In this document: positions 36,508-45,455 of the stretch, one piece after another
Position numbering within the stretch: position 1 is the first letter of the stretch
Layout of the letters: each line of letters starts with the position of its first letter
Assembly: GCF_001652725.1 (NCBI RefSeq)
Contig: NZ_LWHJ01000029.1
Coordinates: 276,478 to 340,477, forward strand
Source of the DNA: Pedobacter psychrophilus
GTDB taxonomy: Bacteria; Bacteroidota; Bacteroidia; Sphingobacteriales; Sphingobacteriaceae
DNA: 64,000 nt
Reading direction: 5' to 3'
Made by a program: the position numbers and the translations under genes
Notes under the pieces: model-generated
The model's database searches: none
The model's input: the letters and a program-made list of their open reading frames with translations, nothing else
What the model was told of the DNA's origin: nothing

Positions 36508-39204
36508 ATGAGAAAACAAACATTTAAAAATCTATTACTTTTTTTACCGCTGCTACTAAATATTTTAGTTCTAAATGCTCAAAACAATCCTGTTGCTAAT
36601 CCCTCGTCTATCATAAAATCTGGAAATGCTAGGTTTACGGTTTTAACATCGGGTTTAATAAGAATGGAGTGGGATAGTTTAGGCGTTTTTGAAGACAATG
36701 CAACGCAAGTTGTTATTAATAGAAATTTGGCTAAGCCCGATTTTAAATTAAAAGAAAACAAAACTAGTATTGTTATTGAAACTAATAAATTAAAGCTCAC
36801 TTACAAAAAAAGTGAAGAGCGCTTTAACGCAAAAAATTTGGAGATTAAATCTTTAAAAGGTGTTGATAAGGAATTTACTTGGAACTTATCTTTTGCTAAC
36901 ACAGGCAATTTAAAAGGAACAGCCAAAACTTTAGACGATTATAATGGTGGAGTTAAAGATGATGGTAGCAAAAACTTAGAACTTGGCGATGGTTTAATAT
37001 CTACCGATGGCTGGTATCTGTTAAACGACATTAAAAGTTATTTATTAGATAATGCTGAGTTACCATGGGTAAAAGACCGTAAAATTGAGCATTCGCAAGA
37101 TTTCTATTTCTTGTGTTACGGCTCTGATTATAAAACTGCCATTTATGACTATACACTAATTGCTGGTAAAGTTCCTTTGCCGCCAAGGTTTGCATTTGGC
37201 TATTGGTGGAGCAGGTATTATGCCTATTCTGATCAGGATTTAAGAAAAATGGTTACTGATTTTGAAAGCAATAAAATTCCTTTAGATGTTTTGGTAATTG
37301 ATATGGATTGGCACCCTACCAAAGGCGCTTATGATAAAGTTGCCAAACGGGATTTATCAGGCTCTAGAAGAGGATGGACAGGTTACACTTGGGATAAAAG
37401 ATTATTTCCAAATCCAGAACAGTTTTTGAATTGGACTGCAGAAAAAAATTTAAAAGTAACCTTGAATCTTCACCCAGCATCGGGCATACCCATTGCAGAA
37501 GAGAAATATGATGTTTTTGCAAAAGCAATGGATTTTGATACTACGGGAGTAACTGCTCGTAAAGCAGAAGTCAATAACGAGTTTGCAAAATGGTCTGTTT
37601 TTGATGATAAAATAAGCTATAAAGATATCATATATAATGGTGCCGATAAGAAGTTTATGAATAACCTATTCAATATTGTTTTGCATCCTTTAGAGCAACA
37701 AGGGATAGACTTTTGGTGGTTAGATTGGCAACAATATCAATACGATAAAAATTTTAAGCGTTTAGATAATACTTGGTGGTTAAACCATGTGTTTTTTCTT
37801 AAAATGCAACAAAAGAAAGAAGCCAGACCTTTAATTTATCATCGCTGGGGCGGATTTGGAAATCACCGTTATCAGATAGGATTTTCTGGAGATGCTGTTA
37901 TATCTTGGAAAAGCTTAGCATTTGAGCCTTATTTTACTTCAACAGCTTCTAACGTACTTTACGGATATTGGAGTCATGATATTGGTGGGCATTTGGCCAG
38001 TAAAGACAGCTTGGTTGATAAATCTTTATCTACAAACCCCGAGCTTTATACCAGGTGGTTACAGTATGGAGTTTTTAGTCCAATTTTAAGAACTCACTCT
38101 ACCACATCAGTAAGGATGAGTAGATTACCATGGGATTTTGAAACCAAATATGCCGAAGTAATTAGCCAATATATTAATTTAAGATACGAGCTATCGCCAT
38201 ACATATACACTATGGCCCGTAAAACTTACGATACCGGAATATCTATTAGCCGTCCGTTATATTACGATTATCCAAACCAGAAAGAAGCCTATACTAACAC
38301 TTCCGAATATTTATTTGGAGATAATTTATTAGTAACTCCGGTTACAAGCCCTTTGTTTAAAGGTGTTTCGCCAGTAAAAGTATGGTTGCCTAAAGGCGAT
38401 TGGATAGAATGGTTTAGCGGTGAAGTTTTCAGCGGCGAACAAGAAATTCAAAGAAATTTTTCGCTGGAAGAATATCCAGTTTATGTAAAAGCAGGAAGCG
38501 TAATTCCTGCCTACCCTAAAATTTCAAATTTAAAAAGTAATTGTGATACGTTAATTTTAAAGGTTTTTGGTAGAGGCGAAACGCAAAGTTCTTTTTATGA
38601 GGATGCCGGTGACAATGAAAATTATAAAACAGGTGCATTTGCTGTAAGAGAGTTTAAAACTTTTGCTAATAACGATGGGAGTCAATCACTACAAATATCT
38701 CCTGCAAAAGGAAGTTTTGATGGAATGTCGGTATCAAAAACTTTTTTTATAGATTTTAAAGGTTTGGGACTTCCAAAATCGATTAAAGTAAATGGCGCAG
38801 TTTTAAACAGAGCGACAAAAGCAAATACCAATGATAAAAGCTGGGATTATTTAGTTGATGAGTCTGCTGTACGTTTAGTTTTACCAAATGTTAAATCTAC
38901 AGAAGGCTTAGAGGTTGAAGTGATTTATGATATGAATCCTGCTGAGTTAAACGGATTACAAGGAAAAATAAAAAAGGCCGAAAAAGTTTTAAATCTTGTT
39001 AGAAACATGACTTCTATAGATTTAATTCCACAAAAATTATTTGATTTGGGCGAGTTAGCTTTAAATATCAGGTATCAACCAGAGCAATATAATACATTGG
39101 TTCAAGATTTTTTAGCTTCCTATAAAAACTTAAATTTAATTATAGACGATTTAGATACATCATCTTATAATAAATCTTTATTGAAGGCCATAATTGCAAA
39201 CTAA
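36508..39204 (+). CDS. GH31 alpha-glycosidase
   Basis: This 898-residue protein has a signal peptide ending VLNAQ. An N-terminal beta-sandwich is followed by the barrel, with PPRFAFGYWWSRYYAYS, LVIDMDWHPT and DFWWLDWQQYQYD carrying the nucleophile aspartate (about residue 406). SGDAVISWKSL has the likely acid/base aspartate (about residue 462), and SHDIGGHLASKDS follows. The WLDWQQ form is found in a GH31 branch near alpha-glucosidase/xylosidase. After residue ~810 a helical tail (LQGKIKKAEKVLNLVRNM ...) is an extra not present in the usual family plan. It probably removes an alpha-linked glucose, xylose or galactose. It is a single gene with its own terminator. Confidence 0.92.
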   Translation: MRKQTFKNLLLFLPLLLNILVLNAQNNPVANPSSIIKSGNARFTVLTSGLIRMEWDSLGVFEDNATQVVINRNLAKPDFKLKENKTSIVIETNKLKLTYKKSEERFNAKNLEIKSLKGVDKEFTWNLSFANTGNLKGTAKTLDDYNGGVKDDGSKNLELGDGLISTDGWYLLNDIKSYLLDNAELPWVKDRKIEHSQDFYFLCYGSDYKTAIYDYTLIAGKVPLPPRFAFGYWWSRYYAYSDQDLRKMVTDFESNKIPLDVLVIDMDWHPTKGAYDKVAKRDLSGSRRGWTGYTWDKRLFPNPEQFLNWTAEKNLKVTLNLHPASGIPIAEEKYDVFAKAMDFDTTGVTARKAEVNNEFAKWSVFDDKISYKDIIYNGADKKFMNNLFNIVLHPLEQQGIDFWWLDWQQYQYDKNFKRLDNTWWLNHVFFLKMQQKKEARPLIYHRWGGFGNHRYQIGFSGDAVISWKSLAFEPYFTSTASNVLYGYWSHDIGGHLASKDSLVDKSLSTNPELYTRWLQYGVFSPILRTHSTTSVRMSRLPWDFETKYAEVISQYINLRYELSPYIYTMARKTYDTGISISRPLYYDYPNQKEAYTNTSEYLFGDNLLVTPVTSPLFKGVSPVKVWLPKGDWIEWFSGEVFSGEQEIQRNFSLEEYPVYVKAGSVIPAYPKISNLKSNCDTLILKVFGRGETQSSFYEDAGDNENYKTGAFAVREFKTFANNDGSQSLQISPAKGSFDGMSVSKTFFIDFKGLGLPKSIKVNGAVLNRATKANTNDKSWDYLVDESAVRLVLPNVKSTEGLEVEVIYDMNPAELNGLQGKIKKAEKVLNLVRNMTSIDLIPQKLFDLGELALNIRYQPEQYNTLVQDFLASYKNLNLIIDDLDTSSYNKSLLKAIIAN

Positions 39205-39250
39205 GATTTATTAATCTTTGTAAGAGATCGTTTTATCGTTAAATATTTTT

Positions 39251-39289
39251 AAAACCCTCATAACTTTTAAGCATTGTTTTGAGGGTTTT
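39251..39289 (+). terminator. Intrinsic terminator of GH31
   Basis: The 10-bp stem AAAACCCTCA / TGAGGGTTTT with a 19-base loop is followed by TTATT, 46 bases after the GH31 stop. Confidence 0.75.
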
Positions 39290-39470
39290 TTATTGCATAA
39301 TATTGTCGTTGATAATAGAGTGGAACGAAGCAGCATTAAACGCTTTAGATAGCTATAAAGTTAGGTCTACGCCTTATACTATTGACTCTTTTGTAGAGAA
39401 GCTCCTCAGATGGTATAACTTGCGAAGTAAAGCTTGTCCCAATTTCTTGGAAAAGAATTTTCCACAAATC

Positions 39471-39817
39471 ATGTCTTTGCGAGTTACAGCTTGTCCCGAT
39501 TTTTCGGGAAAGCAATCTGTGATTGGGCTTTATGATAAATTGATGACTAGATTTTTCTAGAAAGCAATCTTTAAATAGTTAACACAAACAGATTGCCACA
39601 GCGAAAGCCTCGCAAAGACATCCGAACAAACAGATTACCAGGGCGTGAAAAACGCCTCGCAAAGACATCCGTAAGAACGGATTACCACGGCGAAAAGCCT
39701 TGCAATGACCCAAAAATCATGTCTTTGCGAGTTACAGCTTGTCCCGATTTTTCTAGAAAGCAATCTTTAAATATTTAACACAAACAGATTGCCACAGCGA
39801 AAGCCTCGCAAAGACAT
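39471..39817. repeat. Cluster of interspersed direct and inverted repeats
   Basis: TGTCTTTGCGAG occurs at 39472 and 39720, and its inverse CTCGCAAAGACA at several points. A 71-base unit at 39551-39621 recurs at 39747-39817 with one mismatch (AGTT versus TTT). A shorter unit, ATGTCTTTGCGAGTTACAGC onward, starts at 39471 and 39719. Short ORFs here are repeat artefacts. This has the look of a mobile-free palindromic intergenic repeat as found in Pedobacter genomes. Confidence 0.75.
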
Positions 39818-39838
39818 TAAAAAAAACCACAAAAATAA

Positions 39839-39864
39839 AGGGTGATGAGAAACCTCACCACCCT
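39839..39864 (-). terminator. Terminator of the NHL-repeat gene
   Basis: AGGGTGATGAG / CTCACCACCCT is an 11-bp stem with one A-C mismatch and a 4-base loop. It is followed on the minus strand by TTTATTTTTG and a T-run, 48 bases after the stop at 39912. Confidence 0.75.
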
Positions 39865-39911
39865 AAATTACTCTTAAAGAAAGAGTTTTAATTAACCAAT
39901 TTAACCAATTA

Positions 39912-41582
39912 TTATTTTACGAACTTAAGTTTTTGCTTATTTCCATTATTATCAAACTCTAAAATATATTGACCAGATATTAAAGAGGTTGCGTCTATAC
40001 TAGATTGTGTACTATTTCTAGTTAATTCTTTTTTCATCACCAATTTACTTTCCATGCTGTAAATAGAAATTGAGGCTCCTTGTTCTGCTTCCGCATGATT
40101 AAGGTTTAACGTATTTTGTACAGGGTTAGGGTAAATACTTATTTGTTTTTGACTTAAAGAAGCAAATTTCACCACTTTAACATCACTATATTTAAAAGTA
40201 CCATCATTATCTACCATTTTAAGTCTGTAGTAGTTGTTACCTTTTAAAGGGCTAAAGTCAGTAAAATTATAAGTGGTAACAGTTTTTAAATTTTTTGTTG
40301 CTACAGTATTAATAGATGTAAAGTCTAAATCATTATCTCCTTTTCTTTCTACAACAAATCCTTTAAAGTTTACTTCATTTTCTGTAACCCATTGTAGTAC
40401 AGCAGTTTCATTAGAAGATTTAACTTCAAATGATGTTAAGTCTAAAGGTAAAGTAGTAGTTAAAACCGCAGCTGTACCTACCGCTCTTAAAACACCACCT
40501 GTGTTTTCTACAATCCATAAAATAGTCCCTGCAGGATTGAAGGCGATTCCTTGACAATTGTTCATAATTGTAGTGGTACTTGCTGTTGTAATACTCGCAG
40601 GACCACCTTCTCCTCCGGTAGCAACGGTAGTTGTACCTGAAATGAAATTATCAAAACCTGCATAATTTTCTACATTACCAAATACACCAGTTACACCAGT
40701 AGTTAAAATCCTTCTCACTCTATGAAAGTTGCCTACTGAAACATATAAATTACCTGTTGGATCAAAAGCCAATCCCCCAACTCCCACTTGCCCAAGCCTT
40801 GCAGCAGTTGCAAGTCCACCATCACCAGTATTCAAATCATTAGCTCCATTACCTATTATTCTTGAAACTGTACCTCCATTTTTTGTAGATTTTAGAATTT
40901 CATACATTAATGAACCCGACCAATAAACATCACCATTTGCATCTAAGGCAACCGATGTTGGCGATCTAAAAGTTGTAGTTATTGCATTTGCTCCTAGAAA
41001 ACTAGCATTAGTACCTTGTATTCCTGCAAATGTACTTATTAAAGGAGTTGTAACGCTAAAATCAATTTTACGAATGATATTATTACCAACCTCTGCTATA
41101 TAAAGCAACTTTGCTGCTTTATCGTAAGCCATTCCCCAAGGTCCGTTAAGTGTTGCTGCGGTAGCAGCACCATTGTCTCCAGTATATCCACCTGCAGCTG
41201 CATTACCGGCAACTACAGTTCCAGTTAATGGAAGCGTAGCTGTAGTAGTATAAGTGTACCTGGTTATTCTATTGGCAGGGCTGCCTCCGCCGTTACTTTC
41301 TGAGATGAAAAAATTCCCATTTTCATCAAACGCAATACCTCTAGCGCCTAATAACCCTGTAACAATTGTAGAAACTGTTTTTGTTGTTATATCATACCTT
41401 CTTACTCTTGCCCCAAATCTTTCTACTACGTAAACATTGCCTAAAGCATCTGTAGCGACATTTTCACCCCTGTTCAATCCTCCAAGCACTGTTTCTGTTC
41501 TAATAATATTTTGAGCTTTCAATTCAATTGTACTGCACATTACCGTACAAAACAACACCATAATTAGTAATTTTCTTTTCAT
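39912..41582 (-). CDS. NHL-repeat protein with T9SS sorting domain
   Basis: This 556-residue protein has a signal peptide ending ELKAQ. NHL-type beta-propeller repeats cover ~30-380 (ENVATDALGNVYVVERFG, GARGIAFDENGNFFISES, GPWGMAYDKAAKLLYIAEVG, SPTSVALDANGDVYWSG). An FN-like domain follows at about 385-470 (LQWVTENEVNFKGFVVERK). A T9SS type A tail (ISIYPNPVQNTLNLNHAE, ending KQKLKFVK) ends the protein. It is secreted, probably surface-bound, and may bind glycan or partner proteins; no catalytic residues are seen. It is divergent from the DUF4142 gene at 41959, and both carry the shared element. Confidence 0.85.
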   Translation of the reverse strand: MKRKLLIMVLFCTVMCSTIELKAQNIIRTETVLGGLNRGENVATDALGNVYVVERFGARVRRYDITTKTVSTIVTGLLGARGIAFDENGNFFISESNGGGSPANRITRYTYTTTATLPLTGTVVAGNAAAGGYTGDNGAATAATLNGPWGMAYDKAAKLLYIAEVGNNIIRKIDFSVTTPLISTFAGIQGTNASFLGANAITTTFRSPTSVALDANGDVYWSGSLMYEILKSTKNGGTVSRIIGNGANDLNTGDGGLATAARLGQVGVGGLAFDPTGNLYVSVGNFHRVRRILTTGVTGVFGNVENYAGFDNFISGTTTVATGGEGGPASITTASTTTIMNNCQGIAFNPAGTILWIVENTGGVLRAVGTAAVLTTTLPLDLTSFEVKSSNETAVLQWVTENEVNFKGFVVERKGDNDLDFTSINTVATKNLKTVTTYNFTDFSPLKGNNYYRLKMVDNDGTFKYSDVKVVKFASLSQKQISIYPNPVQNTLNLNHAEAEQGASISIYSMESKLVMKKELTRNSTQSSIDATSLISGQYILEFDNNGNKQKLKFVK

Positions 41583-41693
41583 TTTAATTTGTTTTTAAAG
41601 TTTATGAGTAAATAATTTATTTGGTTTAAAATTTTTGTTCTTATTGGTATACAACTAAAAATTGTTGATTTTTAGCAGACCTATATATGTTAA

Positions 41694-41719
41694 AACAAAC
41701 AAATAGTAAACATGGAGTA
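41694..41719 (-). promoter_or_regulatory. TACTCC-N16-TGTT element upstream of the NHL-repeat gene
   Basis: On the minus strand TACTCC, exactly 16 bases, TGTTTTAAC, 112 bases before the ATG at 41582. Confidence 0.55.
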
Positions 41720-41844
41720 GATAGAAATGAAAATTTTTAATTGACCTTTTAAGATTTTTAATTTTGTTAATTAGGTTAATCCAACATTATGTTTTTCATG
41801 ATTTAAAACTTTAAACCCTTTCTCGAATTAATTGACAGGCATCC

Positions 41845-41870
41845 TACTCTTATAAAACCTTTCAGATGTT
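41845..41870 (+). promoter_or_regulatory. TACTCT-N16-TGTT element upstream of the DUF4142 gene
   Basis: TACTCT, 16 bases, TGTTATATTAATAATATAG, 88 bases before the ATG at 41959. Confidence 0.6.
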
Positions 41871-41958
41871 ATATTAATAATATAGTATGTACGTTTAATA
41901 AATGCTTTCGAAAGAAAATTAATTTGAAAACTATTAATTAGACTATTATCAAAAACCT

Positions 41959-42480
41959 ATGATAAAGAAAATAAGCTTTCTATTTTTAATCCTTTTCACT
42001 TTTATGAGTTTTCAGGCATGCGAAAAAGATGTTTTTCCTACTGAAACAACCTCAAAAAATGAATTATTTATTAGGGAATTATACAGTAACAATAGAGTTA
42101 AAATATTAGCTGCCGAGGCTGCAATTGATAAAAGCACCAATGCTGATGTTATCAATTTTTCTAACGAGCTACTGAAATTTCACAATGAATTAGAGGTGGA
42201 AATTTTATTGCTTGCCGCTAGTAAATCAGTATTCACCAATAAAGAATTGCTTAACTATCATAGAAATAATATCAATTTATTATATAACTACCCAAATACT
42301 GAGTTTAACAAGCAATTCGTTTTTCTTATCAGGTTGTCTCAGGTTGAAGCATTAGAAATACTCACAGAAGCTGATGCAAATGACATAGATGATGATTTTA
42401 AATTGTGGGGACTAGAGCAACTCCCTAAAATAGCCCAAAAGCTAGACGAAGCCGAAATATTAGCAGCAAAAATTCCTTAA
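41959..42480 (+). CDS. DUF4142-like helical lipoprotein
   Basis: This 173-residue protein has a lipoprotein signal ending FMSFQACEK (cysteine about 21). The mature part is an all-alpha ferritin-like bundle of the DUF4142 type: LFIRELYSNNRVKILAAEAA, SNELLKFHNELEVEILLLA, NKQFVFLIRLSQVEAL. DUF4142 proteins are periplasmic, of unknown function, often near stress genes. It has the shared regulatory element and stands alone. Confidence 0.72.
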   Translation: MIKKISFLFLILFTFMSFQACEKDVFPTETTSKNELFIRELYSNNRVKILAAEAAIDKSTNADVINFSNELLKFHNELEVEILLLAASKSVFTNKELLNYHRNNINLLYNYPNTEFNKQFVFLIRLSQVEALEILTEADANDIDDDFKLWGLEQLPKIAQKLDEAEILAAKIP

Positions 42481-42722
42481 ATCTATTTTTAAACGCAGAA
42501 TTTAGTCAATTTCCAAAACGTATTTAAACCTCAGCCAATAAATTTCTTAAAGTTTATTTTTTAAAATTAAGCTGGGTTATATCGCTTAATAAACTCTAAA
42601 AATAAATATAAAGCCATATTTACTTTTTAGGGTGTTTGGATAATGAACCTAAATTTTATCGTTTTTTTAAAGTAGAACAGTTTACTTTTTGCCTCATCAT
42701 TCTAGTTCATTTTATTTTTTTC

Positions 42723-42748
42723 TACTCTCTTAATTCAGTACAGTTGTT
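42723..42748 (+). promoter_or_regulatory. TACTCT-N16-TGTT element upstream of lyase-like gene 3
   Basis: TACTCT, 16 bases, TGTTTTATATATAAC, 48 bases before the ATG at 42797. Confidence 0.6.
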
Positions 42749-42796
42749 TTATATATAACAGAACTACTTATAAACCAGTTACTAATTTAAAAAAAC

Positions 42797-43918
42797 ATGA
42801 AAAGGAAATTATTTTTCATAAGACCGCTTACTGCGGTTTTAGCCATTGCTGTTGCTGCCTCTTGCACTAAAAGATCAGATACAGACAACGCAATTTCAAA
42901 CCCTGTTGCACCAAATCCAGAATTTGATAAAGTATTAGCAACCCAAGCCACTGGGGGCACATTACTCTTTAGATCTGGCTTTGAAGCTGGTAGTACCAGT
43001 AATGGAAATTTACCTAGGCTTACCCAACTAAATGATCAGAAAGATAAAATTATAGGTGTTACCACAAATTTAGATAAAAGCGATTGGAGTTGGAGTTTAG
43101 AAGGCGGACAGCCATTATTTGGCACACAATATCTAAATTACGAGCAGGGTAATTATTCGCAAAGACAAGCGTCAATAGTTGCCGACCCTAAAAATGCAAA
43201 TAATAAAGTATTGCGTTTCAGAATAACAGAAAAACATATTACTTTAAGAAATCCAGATGGTTCTATTAAAGAGCAAAAAGCTCGTATACAAATGGAATTA
43301 CGCAATGAAGGAACACCTCCAGCAGGAGGGTTTTTAAAAGAATATTATCAGAAGGTGCGTATTTATTTTTCTCCAAATTTTTCTGTTTTAGAACAAGCTG
43401 GTACTGAAAATGTAGGATGGATGATTATGCAAGAGTTTTGGAACGATCCATCATGGATGTATCAGGGACAAATTGCTCACAGACCAGCAAGAACAGATGT
43501 AGGCTTAGCTGTAAGAGGTGGAAAATTAAGATTTGCAGCAGGGGGTAGAGATCCAATTATGGAACTTCCGCAACCGGGAAATAACAGCTGGCATGTGATT
43601 AATACAAATTTCGCTATTCCTTTTGGTACCTGGATGACACAAGAAATTTATGTAAAAGAAGGCGGTTCTGCAGGTACTGCAAATCCAGGTCGCTTTTATA
43701 TGTCTATTACTCCTGATGGAGGCACCAAAACCGTAATAGTAGATAAAATAGGTATGACACGAAGTGAAGAACCTGGCTTTTTTGAAGATGGACAATCTTC
43801 CTTTAACCCAATGAAAATTTATACCGAAGGTAAAGTGCTAGACTGGTTTAAGAATGCTGGAAAAACCATGGATATCTATTGGGATGATCTTGAAATCTGG
43901 AGAGATAGAAGGCCTTAA
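42797..43918 (+). CDS. Polysaccharide-lyase-like lipoprotein (copy 3, close to copy 1)
   Basis: This 373-residue protein has a lipoprotein signal ending AVAASC (cysteine 23). From the GFEAG strand on it is nearly the same as the protein at 1307-2407: NKVLRFRITEKHITLRNPDG, EYYQKVRIYFSPNFSVLEQA, WMIMQEFWNDPSWMYQ, GKLRFAAGGRDPIMELP, ITPDGGTKTV and DIYWDDLEIWRDRRP. The strict conservation of R, H, E and W residues on the presumed concave face suggests a real active site. The two genes are about 40 kb apart, each single, each with the shared element and a strong terminator, so a relocated duplicate is likely. Confidence 0.72.
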   Translation: MKRKLFFIRPLTAVLAIAVAASCTKRSDTDNAISNPVAPNPEFDKVLATQATGGTLLFRSGFEAGSTSNGNLPRLTQLNDQKDKIIGVTTNLDKSDWSWSLEGGQPLFGTQYLNYEQGNYSQRQASIVADPKNANNKVLRFRITEKHITLRNPDGSIKEQKARIQMELRNEGTPPAGGFLKEYYQKVRIYFSPNFSVLEQAGTENVGWMIMQEFWNDPSWMYQGQIAHRPARTDVGLAVRGGKLRFAAGGRDPIMELPQPGNNSWHVINTNFAIPFGTWMTQEIYVKEGGSAGTANPGRFYMSITPDGGTKTVIVDKIGMTRSEEPGFFEDGQSSFNPMKIYTEGKVLDWFKNAGKTMDIYWDDLEIWRDRRP

Positions 43919-43959
43919 ACATCAAAAAAATAAAATATTTAGTAGTTCTGTTTAATTAG

Positions 43960-43993
43960 AAAAACCACAAAGGCATAAATCTTTGTGGTTTTT
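43960..43993 (+). terminator. Intrinsic terminator of lyase-like gene 3
   Basis: The 13-bp perfect stem AAAAACCACAAAG / CTTTGTGGTTTTT with an 8-base loop ends in a T-run, 41 bases after the stop. Confidence 0.85.
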
Positions 43994-44540
43994 TATTAAG
44001 TTGCAAAATCTGCTTTCTCTAAAAAATGAGATCTTATTAAAAAAATGACTTTAAGCTTTTGATACTTTTATTTATGATTGATTACATCTAAGCATATCCT
44101 CCCCTATTTTCTAAATTTAAAATAAGCAAAAAAATATAAATATTTTACAGCTATTGAAGGTTAAAGTCAAAATACCATATCCAATTTCAGTAAATTCTTA
44201 ATGATTAACTTAACCTTATTTCAGAAAATCTATACTAATTAAACTTAAATAAGCTACAATGCTATTGTTTACAACACAAAAATTTTAGTCTTTAAACTCG
44301 GTCAAAATTGTTAGCAAAAGAAGCTAACAATGTTTACAGTTATTGTAGAACTTCACTATCAAATTTTACAAATGACAAAAAAAAATATCCATAAACAAAA
44401 ATCCCCAATTCTCTCGAATCAGAGATAATCGTAAATGTATTAGTCAATTTAATACATATCAAATTGTTCTTTTTAAAGACTTAAGCTTAAATCATTATAA
44501 AAAATATTTTAAAAAACCCAAAACTTTAAACAGACTATAA
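43994..44540. other. Intergenic stretch, no gene seen
   Basis: Very AT-rich with no sizeable frame, no repeat of the shared element, and no clear terminator for the SusCD operon that ends at 44541. Confidence 0.6.
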
Positions 44541-45425
44541 CTATGGTACTATAACTGATATGGTTTTAACTGATTGATTAATTTGTCCAACCGCAAACGG
44601 AAGACCGACAGCTGTTAGTGTTATGTTATAAGTACCAGCAGCCGCATAAGTCTTAGTTATTGCAGGTAAAACTCTATTATTGTTATTGATGCTAGATACT
44701 TCTGCAGTTACTAGAGGACTATTATCTCCAAAATCCCAAGTATAATTTACCCAATTTAAAGACCTATTTACTAATGAAACAGTTTTAGTGGTAGCGTTTA
44801 GGGTTGAAGTAAAATCTGCCGTTGGAACAAGTATGTTGGTATTAATTAAAATGACAACAGATCTTAAATCATTGGTTACTGTTCTATCGGTACTACTTAT
44901 GGTTACGCCTATTGCATAGCTTTTATTTGGATTACTTCTTAAAAAAGCCATGTCTAAACCTATATTAAATAGTGCCGAGTTGCTTCCGTCTTCCATTTGT
45001 AGCGTTGCTGGAATTAAGACTTTATCTAATGGCAAAATTTCTGTTGTAGAAGGTAGAACTCCAGCAGACTTTAAAGTTGTAATTGTATCTGTATTTAAAA
45101 CAACATTAATATTTACAGCACCTTTACTGGTAACGCCTCCTCTCTGTACGCCTGATAAAATATTGAATCTTCCTGCGGTTAAATCAATATTAAATCGTGG
45201 TGATGGGCTTATAGCGTCTACAAAATTAAATCTATAAATAGCACCTGCAAAAAGTCCATTTCTATCTGCGCCTTTTTTAACAATGGCAGCAGTAGTTAGG
45301 TACACTGTTTCTGGTGGAAACGGAGCATCAGCAATCTCTTTATATTCACAACTAGTGATGGTTAAAAATAAACAAACTAAGACGGTTGATATTTTTGACT
45401 TATGATTTGACAGATAATTTCTCAT
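44541..45425 (-). CDS. DUF1735/PKD-type surface lipoprotein of the SusCD operon
   Basis: This 294-residue protein has a lipoprotein signal ending TITSCEYKE (cysteine about 26). Residues ~35-205 look like DUF1735 (BT_3987-like N-terminal) with PETVYLTTAAIVKKG, SGVQRGGVTSKGAVNINVV and KSYAIGVTISS. Residues ~208-290 are a PKD domain (ADFTSTLNATTKTVSLVNRS, NYTWDFGDNSPLVT, YAAAGTYNITLTAVG). It sits at the SusE/SusF position after SusD and is therefore probably a surface glycan-binding protein. The gap to SusD (45456) is 30 bases, so it belongs to that operon. Confidence 0.82.
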   Translation of the reverse strand: MRNYLSNHKSKISTVLVCLFLTITSCEYKEIADAPFPPETVYLTTAAIVKKGADRNGLFAGAIYRFNFVDAISPSPRFNIDLTAGRFNILSGVQRGGVTSKGAVNINVVLNTDTITTLKSAGVLPSTTEILPLDKVLIPATLQMEDGSNSALFNIGLDMAFLRSNPNKSYAIGVTISSTDRTVTNDLRSVVILINTNILVPTADFTSTLNATTKTVSLVNRSLNWVNYTWDFGDNSPLVTAEVSSINNNNRVLPAITKTYAAAGTYNITLTAVGLPFAVGQINQSVKTISVIVP

Positions 45426-45455
45426 CTTTTTATATTTAAATATTTATAATTAAAA

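Noticed and set aside
39279..39778. Two ORFs of 93 and 61 codons after GH31
   Set aside because: They lie within the repeat cluster and terminator, and their products simply translate the repeats.
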